Under the pieces are notes generated by a model. It had not been told where the DNA came from, made no database searches, and worked only from the letters and a program-made list of their open reading frames with translations. From NCBI RefSeq assembly GCF_964340395.1, contig NC_135555.1:24477725-24541724 (forward strand): DNA of 64,000 nucleotides. Direction: 5' to 3'. Origin of the DNA: Glandiceps talaboti (lineage: Eukaryota > Hemichordata > Enteropneusta > Spengelidae). This document shows positions 12,565 through 25,375 of this stretch, one piece after another; the stretch's first letter is position 1, and each line of letters starts with the position of its first letter. The position numbers were made by a program, and so were the translations under genes.

Positions 12565-15500
12565 GTATGTCATTCAAACGGGGGCGACTCATCCCGACTT
12601 TTGCGGTCAGAGCGCTTTCACAAATCATGCGCCGTTTTCCGACTAATTGCATTTCGCGAGAAACAATTGATTAAAATATGGTGTGCACCCACAGGTGTGT
12701 TATGTAAGGATGTTGTTAACACCACTTGTAAATTCCCGCTGAGTAAAATTCTGACCGTAGGTAGACGTTGATTGGCTGTCACGCAATATAACGTGTAATA
12801 CTTGCTCGTTAATACTGACCTCACATAGAGACAATAGTTTCCCGCCAAAATGTAAAATCACAGGTGATGGGTTCATTTTTGCTCTTTATTTTGATTGGTT
12901 CTCAACACCTTTTCAAATACTTGTAAATCCGTCTTACTACAACTCAAAAAGTTCAAAATGGCTACACATCTATCTGTAATGTCTGTCTGTGAATTGCTGA
13001 GGCTCGATGGAAGATGCGACTTGTAAAGAAAGAGGAAGCCCAAAGTTGTGCCTACCTGTTTGGTTGGGATAACTGACATCATGCTAGGATAGATTTTATT
13101 TGCTTCGTTTTTGACATCATGCTATTTTTTCTCTTGTACGGGTTGGGTTGGGTTGGGTTGGGTTGGGTTATGTGGGCAATGGACAACTGTTTGGCCAATT
13201 CCATTGTCTAGGAGAAGCAAAAATTATAGGCTCGATTAGTTGAAAAAAGTTGGAAAATTTGGGACAAAAATAACATGACTTCATAGTTACGTGAACGAAA
13301 TTAATGAAAGCGTTCTCTTTTGCCACTACCAGTTCAAAAAGAAGCTAAAATAAATTGAATGGCCGGCACTTTCTATCTTGCACTTCGCACATTTAGTCAC
13401 CAATGACTTTAATTAATTCACTAATATTTAAATTTCTCCTCATTAATGCATGTCAAATTGTCTTTTTGAAATGGTATTGTATCATAGATCTCAGTCTCTC
13501 ATTATATATGTTTACGATGAAATTCAGCAAAGAAAAATTAAAAACCAACCAGGTGGGCACAATAATGGAGCTGGACAAGAAGACCAGAGACAGTTGGATG
13601 GGATTATCAATCTCAAGGCAGACGTAAGTAATAATTGTCTTATAAAAGTGATTTTACCAGTGTTATTGGAACATTAGAAGTTAGAGACTTTCAAGTCTGT
13701 GGTATGTAACAGAATAAGATATTACAATATCAATGAATGCTATATATTGAAAAAGTATTTATTTTTTTAAACTATTGTTTGATGAATTCACTTTCAGATG
13801 GAACATCCCCAAGATAGATGGATGTGATTTTCAATCTCAAGGCAGAAGTGAGTCAATAATTGTCTTATATATAATATCGTTTTTGTATTTTTTGAAAAGG
13901 CATTGGTGTCTTAGGTCGCTCTCATTATAGCTGCATTTTTGTGTGTGATTTTGAGGGCTTTTTCGGTGTTTTCGTGCTTTTTTTCGTTTCGACGTTTAAC
14001 CCAAATCAAACGCTATAATTCTTCTAACGCAAATATTGTTGTAGTTCAACTGAAGCAGTCAGTCAGTCACCTGTCAGTCCGCCATCAAAGTAGTACATGT
14101 ACATTACAAGGAGTCTGTCAGTCACCAGTCAGTCAGTCAGTCAGTCAGTAGTACAACTGAAGAAGTCAGTCAGCCACCAAGTAGTACATGTACATTACAA
14201 GGAGTCTGTCAGTCCCTAGTCGATCAGTCAGAAATGTTGTAGTACAACTGAAGCAGTCAGTCAGCCAGTCAGTTACCTGTCAGTCAGCCATTAAGCTGTA
14301 CGTGTACATTACAAGGAGTCAGTCAGTCACCAGTCAGTCAGTCAGTCAGTCAGAAATGTTGCAGTACAATTGAAGAAGTCAGTCAGCCACCAAGTAGTAC
14401 ATGTACATCACAAGGCATCTGTCAGTCACTAGTCAGTCAGTCAGAAATGTTGTAGTACAAGTGAAGCTGTCAGTCAGCCATCAAGTAGTATGTATACATT
14501 ACAAGGAGTCAGTCAGTCAGTCAGTCAGTCAGTCACCAGTCAGTCCTCGTCAGTCAGTCAGTCAGTCAGAAAGGTTGTAGTACAACTGAAGCAGTCAGTC
14601 ACCTGTCAGTCAGCCATCAAGTAGTACATGTACATTACAAGGAGTCTGTCATTCAGTAGTCAGTTAGTCAGAAATGTTGTAGTACAACTGAAGCAGTCAG
14701 CCAGTCACCTGTCAGCCAGCCATTAAGATGTACGTGTACATCAAAAGGAGTCAGTCAGTCCCCAATTATGTCAGGCAGTCAGAAATGTTGCAGTACAACT
14801 GAAGAAGTCAGTCAGCCACCAAGTAATTCATGTACATTACAAGGAGTCTGTCAGTCACAAGAAAGTCAGTCAGTCAGTCAGTCAGTCAGTCAGTCAGTCA
14901 GTCAGTCAGTCAGAAATATTGTAGTTCAACTGAAGCAGTCAGTCAGTCAGTCAGTCACCTGTCAGTCAGCCATCAAAGTAGTACATGTACGTTACAAGGA
15001 GTCTGTCAGTCCCTAGTCGATCAGTCAGAAATGTTGTAGTACAACTGAAGCAGTCAGTCAGTCACCTGTCAGTCAGCGATTAAGCAGTATGTGTACGTTA
15101 AAGGAGTCTGTCAGTCACTAGTCAGTCAGTCAAAAATGTTGTAGTACAACTGAAATAGTCAGTCAGTCACCTGTCACTCAGCCATCAGGTAGTAATGTAC
15201 ATTACAAGGAGTCTGTCAGTCACTAGTCAGTCAGTCAGTCAGTCAGTCAGTCAGAAATGTTGTAGTACAACTGAAGCAGTCAGTCACTCAAATGTCACTC
15301 AGCCATCAGGTAGTACATGTACATTACAAGGAGTCTGTCAGTCACTAGTCAGTCAGTCAGTCAGTCAGTCAGTCAGTCAGAAATGTTGTAGTACAACTGA
15401 AGCAGTCAGTCACTCACCTGTCACTCAGCCATCAGGTAGTACATGTACATTAAAAGGAGTCTGTCAGTCACTAGTCAGTCAGTCAGTCAGTCAGTCAGTC

Positions 15501-18500
15501 AGTCAGTCAGTCAGTCAATCAGTCAGTTACTAGTCAGTTAGTCAGAAATGTAGTAGTACAACTGAAGCAGTCAGTCAGTCAGTCAGTCAGTCAGTCACCT
15601 GTCAGTCAGCCATTAAGCAGTATGTGTACATTACAAGGAGTCTGTCAGTCACTAGTCAGTCAGTCAAAAATGTTGTAGTACAACTGAAATAGTCAGTCAG
15701 TCACATGTCAGTCAGCCATCAAGTAGTACATGTACATTTCAAGGAATCTGTCAGTCACTAGTCAGTCAGTCAGAAATGTTGTAGTACAAGTGAAGCTGTC
15801 AGTCAGTCACCTGTCAGAAATGTTGCAGTACAATTGAAGAAGTCAGTCAGCCATCAAGTAGTACATGTACATTACAAGGAGTCTGTCAGTCACTAGTCAG
15901 TCAGTTAGAAATGTTGTAGTACAACTTAAGCAGTCAGTCATTCAGTCACCTGTCAGTCAGCCATCAAGTAGTACATGTACATTACAAGGAGTCTGTCAGT
16001 CACTAGTCAGTCAGTCAGTCAGTCAGTCAGTCAGTCAGAAATGTTGTAGTACAACTGAAGCAGACAGTCAGTCAATTGTCAGTCAGCCATCAAATTAGTA
16101 GATGACAGATGTACATTACAAGGAGGCTGTCAGTCACTAGTCAGTCAGTGTCAGTCAGTCAGAAATGTTGAAGTACAACAGAAGCAGTCAGTCAGTCAGT
16201 CAGTCAGTCAGTCAGCCTGAAGCAGTCAGTCACTCACCTGTCACTCAGCCATCAGGTAGTACATGTACATTACAAGGAGTCTGTCAGTCACTAGTCAGTC
16301 AGTCAGTCAATCAGTCATTCACTAGTCAGTTAGTCAGAAATGTTGTAGTACAACTGAAGCAGTCAGTCAGTCAGTCAGTCACCTGTCAGTCAGCCATTAA
16401 GCAGTATGTGTACATTACAAGGAGTATGTCAGTCACTAGTCAGTCAGTCAAAAATGTTGTAGTACAACTGAAATAGTCAGTCAGTCAGTCACCTGTCAGT
16501 CAGCCATCAAGTAGTACATGTACATTTCAAGGAATCTGTCAGTCACTAGTCAGTCAGTCAGTCAGTCAGTCAGTCAGTCAGTCACTAGTCAGTTAGTCAG
16601 AAATGTTGTAGTACAACTGAAGCAGTCAGTCAGTCAGTCACCTGTCAGTCAGCCATTCAGCAGTATGTGTACATTACAAGGAGTCTGTCAGTCACTAGTC
16701 AGTCAGTCAAAAATGTTGTAGTTCAACTGAAATAGTCAGTCAGTCACCTGTCAGTCAGCCATCAAGTAGTACATGTACATTGCAAGGAGTCTGTCAGTCG
16801 CTAGTCAGTCAGTCAGTCAGTCAGTCAGTCAGTCAGTCAGTAGTACAACTGAAGAAGTCAGTCAGCCACCAAGTAGTACATGTACATTACAAGGAATCTG
16901 TCAGTCCCTAGTCGATCAGTCAGAAATGTTGTAGTACGTACAACTGAAGCAGTCACTCAGTCACCCACCTGTCAATCACCCAGCCATCGAGTAGGACATG
17001 TAAATTACAAGGAGTCTGTCAGTCACTAGTCAGTCAATCAGAAATGTTGTAGTACAACTTAAGCAGTCAGTCATTCAGTCACCTGTCAGTCAGCCATCAA
17101 GTAGTACATGTACATTACAAGGAGTCTGTCAGTCACTAGTCAGTCAGTCAGTCAGAAATGTTGTAGTACAACTGAAGCAGACAGTCAGTCAATTGTCAGT
17201 CAGCCATCAAATTAGTTGATGACAGATGTACATTACAAGGAGGCTGTCAGTCACTAGTCAGTCAGTGTCAGTCAGTCAGAAATGTTGTAGTACAACAGAA
17301 GCAGTCAGTCAGTCAGTCAGTCACCTGTCAGTCAGCCATTAAGCAGTATGTGTACATTAAAGGAGTCTGTCAGTCACTAGTCAGTCAGTCAAAACTGTTG
17401 TAGTACAACTGAAATAGTCAGTCAGTCACCTGTCACTCAGCCATCAGGTAGTACATGTACATTACAAGGAGTCTGTCAGTCACTAGTTAGTCAGTCAGTC
17501 AGTCAGTCAGTCAGTCAGTCAGTCAGAAATGTTGTAGTACAACTGAAGCAGTCAGTCACTCACCTGTCACTCAGCCATCAGGTAGTACATGTACATTACA
17601 AGGAGTCTGTCAGTCACTAGTCAGTCAGTCAGTCAATCAGTCAGTCAATCAGTCAGTCAGTCAGTCAGTCAGTCAGAAATGTTATAGTACAACTGAAGCA
17701 GTCAGTCACTCACCTGTCACTCAGCCATCAGGTAGTAAATGTACATTACAAGGAGTCTGTCAGTCACTAGTCAGTCAGTCAGTCAGTCAGTCAGTCAGTC
17801 AGTCAGTCAGTCAGAAATGTTATAGTACAACTGAAGCAGTCAGTCACTCACCTGTCACTCAGCCATCAGGTAGTACATGTACATTACAAGGAGTCTGTCA
17901 GTCACTAGTCAGTCAGTCAGTCAGTCAGTCAGTCAGTCAGTCAGAAATGTTGTAGTACAACTGAAGCAGTCAGTCACTCACCTTTCACTCAGCCATCAGG
18001 TTGTACATGTACATTACAAGGAGTCTGTCAGTCACTAGTCAGTCAGTCAGTCAATCAGTCAGTCACTAGTCAGTTAGTCAGAAATGTTGTAGTACAACTG
18101 AAGCAGTCAGTCAGTCAGTCACCTGTCAGTCAGCCATTAAGCAGTATGTGTACATTACAAGGAGTCTGTCAGTCACTAGTCAGTCAGTCAGTCAAAAATG
18201 TTGTAGTACAACTGAAATAGTCAGTCAGTCACCTGTCAGTCAGCAATCAAGTAGTACATGTACATTTCAAGGAATCTGTCAGTCACTAGTCAGTCAGTCA
18301 GTCAGTCAGTCAGTCAGAAATGTTGTAGTACAAGTGAAGCTGTCAGTCAGTCAGTCACCTGTCAGAAATGTTGCAGTACAATTGAAGAAGTCAGTCAGCC
18401 ATCAAGTAGTACATGTACATTACAAGGAGTCTGTCAGTCACTAGTCAGTCAGTTAGAAATGTTGTAGTACAACTGAAGCAGTCAGTCATTCAGTCACCTG

Positions 18501-18801
18501 TCAGTCAGCCATCAAGTAGTACATGTACATTACAAGGAGTCTGTCAGTCACTAGTCAGTCAGTCAGTCAGAAATGTTGTAGTACAACTGAAGCATACAGT
18601 CAGTCAATTGTCAGTCAGCCATCAAATTAGTAGATGACAGATGTACATTACAAGGAGGCTGTCAGTCACTAGTCAGTCAGTGTCAGTCAGTCAGAAATGT
18701 TGTAGTACAACAGAAGCAGTCAGTCAGTCAGTCAGTCAGCCAGTCACCTGTCAGTCAGCCATTAAGCATTATTTGTACATTACAAGTAGTCATTTTATCA
18801 C

Positions 18802-18834
<33 letters not shown>

Positions 18835-19258
18835 AGTCAGTCAGACATGTTGTAATACAACTGAAACAGTCAATCACTTGTCAGTAAGCCATCAAGTAGT
18901 ATGTGTACATCAAGTAGTACGTGCACAAGTTATCTATAAGGGTCTTTTGTCAGTACTAAGCATATGACAAGTGGTGACAACCTTATGTCACAGGTAGATT
19001 GTAGCTGAATGAATTAATATTTTGAAGATAAGCATAATTTTATTATAAGTAGTAATATTTTGTCAAAAAGGTCAATGTGAGTAGTGGCAACTTTAAGAGT
19101 AGATATTAAAATCCAAATGACTGTTATTATATTCCATCAATAAGTTTATACTGTATTGTTTGTTTCATTCCTTTCAGGATGGAACTCCAAGGCCACGGAA
19201 GACGGCACGAAAACAGATAGCAGATAAACATCAGACAGCCAATCAAGAAGCGGAAGAA
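12454..19258 (+). CDS. candidate spliced gene for a signal-anchored membrane protein (5' part)
   Basis: Three exons join in phase 0: 12,454-12,564, 13,528-13,623 and 19,178-19,258. The product would start with a short cytosolic segment and one hydrophobic segment (about residues 20-35, VVLFHFICWALTFHFI), suggesting a type II signal anchor. A polar, Gly/Gln/Lys-rich region of 32 residues and then 27 basic/acidic residues (DGTPRPRK to NQEAEE) follow. No known domain is recognised. The third exon is the first copy of the 420-bp exon satellite; splicing on to the next copy would add DGTQGHGR and stop. What is seen is the open frames, splice sites and matching phases; that the three belong to one transcript is inferred. 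Confidence 0.4.
12565..13527. other. putative intron 1, non-coding
   Basis: Lies between the donor at 12,565 and the acceptor AAATTCAG at 13,520-13,527. Contains the (GGGTT)n tract. Minus-strand frames at 12,618-12,848 and 12,873-13,082 have no recognisable domain and are not called. Confidence 0.35.
13140..13170. repeat. (GGGTT)n short pentanucleotide array
   Basis: Six tandem GGGTT units. It resembles a telomere-type G-rich repeat only superficially; it is short and interstitial, and the vertebrate-type hexamer is absent. Confidence 0.9.
13528..13623 (+). CDS. exon 2: polar Gly/Gln-rich segment
   Basis: Exactly 32 codons between ATTCAG and GAC|GTAAGT: QRKIKNQPGG to INLKAD. It starts and ends in phase 0, matching exon 1 upstream and the 81-nt exon at 19,178 downstream. 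Its 3' end (GATGGGATTATCAATCTCAA, then GGCAGAC) is echoed by the degenerate exon-like segment at 13,798, so exon duplication in this locus began before the large array. The acceptor has a weak pyrimidine tract. Confidence 0.4.
13798..13847 (+). pseudogene. degenerate exon-like copy upstream of the arrays
   Basis: After CACTTTCAG comes ATGGAACATCCCCAAGATAG, then GGATGTGATTTTCAATCTC and AAGGCAGAA before GTGAGT. The 3' half matches exon 2 and the 5' half resembles the satellite exon start (GATGGAACTC). In phase 0 it meets TGA after nine codons. It has splice-like signals on both sides but cannot extend the phase-0 protein. Read as an old, diverged member of the exon family. Confidence 0.45.
14050..18931. 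repeat. (AGTC)n composite satellite, 4.9 kb
   Basis: Tandem GTCA tetranucleotides punctuated about 40 times by a longer motif. In order this is GAAATGTTGTAGTACAACTG, AAGCAGTCAGTCACCTGTCA, GCCATCAAGTAGTACATGTA, then CATTACAAGGAGTCTGTC. The composite unit is about 105-165 bp, its length set by the number of AGTC repeats. It contains short palindromes (GTACATGTAC; near-palindrome TTGTAGTACAA). Larger blocks recur, for example around 15,640-16,140 and 18,150-18,700. Open frames rich in SVSQ/MYITRSL come from the repeat and are not genes. Confidence 0.95.
19178..19258 (+). CDS. 81-nt exon: first, in-frame copy of the satellite exon
   Basis: This copy reads GATGGAACTCCAAGGCCACG with an extra C relative to the 80-nt copies. 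It gives 27 open codons in phase 0/0, DGTPRPRK to NQEAEE, between TTTCAG and GTAAGT. It also differs from the array consensus at several positions (GACGGCACGAAAACAGATAG), as expected for the member nearest the array edge. It is the best candidate for the still-coding ancestor-like exon. Confidence 0.45.
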
Positions 19259-19597
19259 GTAAGTGAAGATTTTGGAATTGTAAAATTACTGAGAATGGTC
19301 ATTAAATTTTGTTGCCTAATATTTCTTCCAATCTGCAATGGAAAGTATAAGTTATCTAAAAGTTCTTTTGTCAGTACTAAGCACACGACAAGTAATGACA
19401 ACCTTATGTCACAAGTAGATTGTAGCAGAATGAAGACATATTTTGGAGATGAACAGAATTGTATTATCCGTGGTAATATCTTTTCAAAAAGGATAAATTG
19501 AGTAGTGGCAACTTTAAGAGTAAATATTAGAATCTAAATAACTGTTATTTCAGTCCATCAATAAGTTTATACTGTATTATTTGATTCATTCATTTCA

Positions 19598-19677
19598 GGA
19601 TGGAACTCAAGGTCACGGAAGATGACACGAACACAGATGGCAGATGAACACCAGACAGCCAATCAAGAAGTGGAAGA
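19598..19677 (+). pseudogene. 80-nt satellite exon, representative of about 57 copies
   Basis: First of the frameshifted copies, GATGGAACTCAAGGTCACGG to GTGGAAGAA. Read from phase 0 it gives DGTQGHGR and TGA. Read with two leading bases it is fully open (WNSRSRKMTRTQMADEHQ, then TANQEVEE) and aligns with the 81-nt exon downstream of the lost base. Since 80 is not a multiple of three, consecutive copies can never share one frame. Splice signals flank it. Later copies differ by a few substitutions (for example GATAACACG, GGCATATGAA, AATCGAGAAG), none of which I saw break the open frame. Confidence 0.6.
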
Positions 19678-21379
19678 AGTAAGTGAAGATTTTGGAATTG
19701 TATAATTACTGAGAATGGTCATTAAATTTTGTTGCCCAATATTTCTTCCCATCTGCAATGGAAAGTATAAGTTATCAAAAAGTTCTTTTGTCAGTACTAA
19801 GCACACAACAAGCAATGGCAACCTTATGTCACAAGTAGATTGTAGCAGAATGAAGAAATATTTTGGAGATGAACGGAATTGTATTATCCGTGGTAATATC
19901 TTTTCAAAAAGGTTAAATTGAGTAGTGGCAACTTTAAGAGTAAATATTAGAATCTAAATAACTGTTATTTCATTCCATCAATAAGTTTATACTGTATTGT
20001 TTGATTCATTCCTTTCAGGATGGAACTCAAGGTCACGGAAGATGACACGAACACAGATGGCAGATGAACACCAGACAGCCAATCATGAAGTGGAAGAAGT
20101 AAGTGAAGATTTTGGAATTGTATAATTACTGAGTATGGTCATTAAATTTTGTTGCCCAATATTTCTTCCCATCTGCAATGGAAAGTATAAGTTATCTAAA
20201 AGTTCTTTTGTCAGTACTAAGCACACGATAAGTAATGACAACCTTATGTCACATGTAGATTGTAGCAGAATGAAGAAATATTTTGGAGATGAACAGAATT
20301 GTATTATCCGTGGTAATATCTTTTCAAAAAGGTTAAATTGAGTAGTGGCAACTTTAAGAGTAAATATTAGAATCTAAATAACTTATTTCATTCCATCAAT
20401 AAGTTTATACTGTATTGTTTGATTCATTCCTTTCGGGATGGAACTCAAGGTCACGGAAGATGACACGAACACAGATGGCAGATGAACACCAGACAGCCAA
20501 TCAAGAAGTGGAAGAAGTAAGTGAAGATTTTGGAATTGTATAATTACTGAGAAAGGTCATTAAATTTTGTTGCCCAATATTTCTTCCCATCTGCAATGGA
20601 AAGTATAAGTTATCTAAAAGTTCTTTTGTCAGTACTAAGCACACGATAAGTAATGACAACTTTATGTCACATGTAGATTGTAGCAGAAAGAAGACATATT
20701 TTGGAGATGAACAGAATTGTATTATCCGTGGTAATATCTTTTCAAAAAGGTTAAATTGAGTAGTGGCAACTTTAAGAGTAAATATTAGAATCTAAATAAC
20801 TCTTATTTCATTCCATCAATAAGTTTATACTGTATTGTTTGATTCATTCCTTTCAGGATGGAACTCAAGGTCACGGAAGATAACACGAACACAGATGGCA
20901 GATGAACACCAGACAGCCAATCAAGAAGTGGAAGAAGTAAGTGAAGATTTTGGAATTGTATAATTACTGAGAATGGTCGTTAAATTTTGTTGCCCAATAT
21001 TTCTTCCCATCTGCAATGGAAAGTATAAGTTATCAAAAAGTTCTTTTGTCAGTATTAAGCACACGACAAGTAATGACAACCTTATGTCACAAGTAGATTG
21101 TAGCAGAATGAAGGCATATTTTGGAGATGAACAGAATTGTATTATCCGTGATAATATCTTTTCAAAAAGGTTAAATTGAGTAGTTTGAACTTTAAGAATA
21201 AATATTAGAATCTAAATAACTCTTATTTCATTCCATCAATAAGTTTATACTGTATTGTTTGATTCATTCCTTTCAGGATGGAACTCAAGGTCACGGAAGA
21301 TGACACGAACACAGATGGCAGATGAACACCAGACAGCCAATCAAGAAGTGGAAGAAGTAAGCGAAGATTTTGGAATTGT

Positions 21380-24300
21380 ATAATTACTGAAAATGGTCAT
21401 TACAAATTTTGTCGCCCAATATTTTTTCCCATCTGCAATGGAAAGTATAAGTTATCAAAAAGTTCTTTTGTCAGTACTAAGGACACGACAAGTAATGACA
21501 ATCTTATGTCACAAGTAGATTGTAGCAGAATAAAGACATATTTTGGAGATGAACAGAATTATATTATCCGTGGTAATATCTTTTCAAAAAGGTTAAATTG
21601 AGTTGTGGCAACTTTAAGAGTAAATATTAGAATCTAAATAACTGTTATTTCATTCCATCAATAAGTTTATACTGTATTGTTTGATTCATTCCTTTCAGGA
21701 TGGAACTCAAGGTCACGGAAGATGACACGAACACAGATGGCAGATGAACACCAGACAGCCAATCAAGAAGTGGAAGAAGTGAGTGAAGATTTTGGAATTG
21801 TATAATTACTGTGAATGGTCATTAAATAATGTTGCCCAATATTTCTTCCCATCTGCAATGGAAAGTATAAGTTATCAAAAAGTTTTTTTGTCAGTACTAA
21901 GCACACGACAAGTAATGACAACCTTATGTCACAAGTAGATTGTAGCAGAATGAAGAAATATTTTGGAGATGAACAGAATTGTATTATCCGTGGTAATATC
22001 TTTTCAAAAAGGTTAAATTGAGTAGTGGTAACTTTAAGAGTAAATATTAGAATCTAAATAACTGTTATTTCATTCCATCAATAAGTTTATACTGTATTGT
22101 TTGATTCATTCCTTTCAGGATGGAACTCAAGGTCACGGAAGATGACACGAACACAGATGGCAGATGAACACCAGACAGCCAATCGAGAAGTGGAAGAAGT
22201 GAGTGAAGATTTTGGAATTGTATAATTACTGAGAATGGTCATTAAATTTTGTTGCCCAATATTTATTCCCATGTGCAATGGAAAGTATAAGTTATCAAAA
22301 AGTTCTTTTGTCAGTACTAAGCACACGGCAAGTAATTACAACCTTATGTCACAAGTAGATTGTAGCAGAATAAAGAAATATTTTGGAGATGAACAGAATT
22401 ATATTATCCATGGTAATATCTTTTCAAAAAGGTTAAATTGAGTAGTGGCAACTTTAAGAGTAAATATTAGAATCTAAATAACTCTTATTTCATTCCATCA
22501 ATAAGTTTATACTGTAATTTTTGATTCATTCCTTTCAGGGTGGAACTCAAGGTCACGGAAGATAACACGAACACAGATGGCAGATGAACACCAGACAGCC
22601 AATCAAGAAGTGGAAGAAGTAAGTGAAGATTTTGGAATTGTATAATTACTGAGAATGGTCATTAAATTTTATTGCCCAATATTTCTTCCCATCTGCAATG
22701 GAAAGTATAAGTTATCAAAAAGTTCTTTTGTCAGTATTAAGCACACGACAAGTAATGACAACCTTATGTCACAAGTAGATTGTAGCAGAATGAAGAAATA
22801 TTTTGGAGATGAACAGAATTGTATTATCCGTGGTAATATCTTTTCAAAAAGGTTAAATTGAGTAGTGGGAACTTTAAGAGTAAATATTAGAATCTAAATA
22901 ACTGTTATTTCATTCCATCAATAAGTTTATACTGTATTGTTTGATTCATTCCTTTCAGGATGGAACTCAAGGTCACGGAAGATGACACGAACACAGATGG
23001 CAGATGAACACCAGACAGCCAATCAAGAAGTGGAAGAAGTAAGTGAAGATTTTGGAATTGTATAATTACTGAGAATGGTCATTAAATTTTGTTGCCCATT
23101 ATTTCTTCCCATCTGCAATGGAAAGTATAAGTAATCAAAAAGTTCTTTTGTCAGTACTAAGCACACAAGTAATGACAACCTTATGTCACAAGTAGATTGT
23201 AGCAGAATGAAGGAATATTTTGGAGATGAACGGAATTGTATTATCCGTGGTAATATCTTTTCAAAAAGGTTAAATTGAGTAGTGGCAACTTTAAGAGTAA
23301 ATATTAGAATCTAAATAACTGTTATTTCATTCCATCAATAAGTTTATACTGTATTGTTTGATTCATTCCTTTCAGGATGGAACTCAAGGTCACTGAAGAT
23401 AACACGAACACAGATGGCAGATGAACACCAGACAGCCAATCAAGAAGTGGAAGAAGTAAGTGAAGATTTTGGAATTGTATAATTATTGAGAATGGTCATT
23501 AGATTTTGTTGCCCAATATTTCTTCCCATCTGCAATGGAAAGTATAAGTTATCAAAAAGTTCTTTTGTCAGTACTAAGCACACGACACGTAATGACAACC
23601 TTATGTCACAAGTAGATTGTAGCAGAATAAAGAAATATTTTGGAGATGAACAGAATTATATTATCCATGGTAATATCTTTTCAAAAAGGTTAAATTGAGT
23701 AGTGGCAACTTTAAGAGTAGATATTAGAATCTAAATAACTCTTATTTCATTCCATCAATAAGTTTATACTGTATTATTTGATTCATTTCTTTCAGGATGG
23801 AACTCAAGGTCACGGAAGATGACACGAACACAGATGGCAGATGAACACCAGACAGCCAATCAAGAAGTGGAAGAAGTAAGTGAAGATTTTGGAATTGTAT
23901 AATTACTGAGAATGGTCATTAAATTTTGTTGCCCAATATTTCTTCCCATCTTCAATGGAAAGTATAAGTTATCAAAAAGTTCTTTTGTCAGTACTAAGCA
24001 CACGACAAGTAATGACAACCTTATGTCACAAGTAGATTGTAGCAGAATGAAGAAATATTTTGGAGATGAACAGAATTGTATTATCCGTGGTAATATCTTT
24101 TCAAAAAGGTTAAATTGAGTAGTGGCAACTTTAAGAGTAAATATTAGAATCTATATAACTTATTTCATTACATCAATAAGTTTATACTGTATTGTTTGAT
24201 TCATTCCTTTCAGGATGGAACTCAAGGTCACGGAAGATGACACGAACACAGATGGCAGATGAACACCAGACAGCCAATCAAGAAGTGGAAGAAGTAAGTG

Positions 24301-25375
24301 AAGATTTTGGAATTGTATAATTACTGAGAATGGTCATTAAATTTTGTTGCCCAATATTTCTTTCCATCTGCAATGGAAAGTATAAGTTATCAAACAGTTC
24401 TTTTGTCAGTACTAAGCACACGACACGTAATGACAACCTTATGTCACAAGTAGATTGTAGCAGAATAAAGAAATATTTTGGAGATGAACAGAATTATATT
24501 ATCCGTGGTAATATCTTTTCAAAAAGGTTAAATTGAGTAGTGGCAACTTTAAGAGTAAATATTAGAATCTAAATAACTCTTATTTCATTCCATCAATAAG
24601 TTTATACTGTATTGTTTGATTCATTCCTTTCAGGATGGAACTCAAGGTCACGGAAGATGACACGAACACAGATGGCAGATGAACACCAGACAGCCAATCA
24701 AGAAGTGGAAGAAGTAAGTGAAGATTTTGGAATTGTATAATTACTGAGAATGGTCGTTAAATTTTGTTGCCCAATATTTCTTCCCATCTGCAATGGAAAG
24801 TATAAGTTATCAAAAAGTTCTTTTGTCAGTACTAAGCACACGACAAGTAATGACAACCTTATGTCACAAGTAGATTGTAGCAGAATGAAGAAATATTTTG
24901 GAGATGAACAGAATTGTATTATCCGTGGTAATATCTTTTCAAAAAAGTTCAAGTGAGTAGTGGCAACTTATAAGAGTAAATATTAGAATACTGCTATTTC
25001 ATTCCATCAATAAGTTTATACTGTATTGTTTGATTCATTCCTTTCAGGATGGAACTCAAGGTCACGGAAGATGACACGAACACAGATGGCAGATGAACAC
25101 CAGACAGCCAATCAAGAAGTGGAAGAAGTAAGTGAAGATTTTGGATTGTATAATTACTGAGAATGGTCATTAAATTTTGTTGCCCAATATTTCTTCCCAT
25201 CTGCAATGGAAAGTATAAGTTATCAAAAAGTTCTTTTGTCAGTAGTAATCACACAACAAGTAATGAAAACCTTATGTCACAAGTAGATTGTAGCAGAATA
25301 AAGACATATTTTGGAGATGAACAGAATTATATTATCCGTGGTAATATCTTTTCAAAAAGGTTAAATTGAGTTGTG
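21380..25375. repeat. higher-order block A of the satellite
   Basis: A run of about ten monomers with diagnostic variants in fixed order: CATTACAAATTTTGTCGCCC near 21,398; CATTAAATAATGTTGCCC near 21,818; TTTATTCCCATGTGCAATGG near 22,262; TTTTATTGCCC near 22,670; CCCATTATTTC near 23,094; TTATTGAGAATGGTCATTAG near 23,482; CCATCTTCAATGG near 23,946; TTCAAGTGAG near 24,946. The same order recurs about 6.70 kb downstream (block C), and part of it about 3.3-3.8 kb downstream (25.57-27.05 kb). Confidence 0.8.

Noticed and set aside
13140-13170. Telomere-like GGGTT repeats
   Set aside because: Only six units, not TTAGGG or another established animal telomere repeat, and interstitial.
14050-18931. 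Several 70-110-codon frames rich in SVSQ and MYITRSL
   Set aside because: Translation of the AGTC tetranucleotide array. Starts fall at the repeated ATGTACATT, and frames end at random.
14050-18931. CRISPR-like alternation of repeat and spacer
   Set aside because: The variable parts are AGTC runs, not unique spacers, the organism is eukaryotic, and there are no cas genes.
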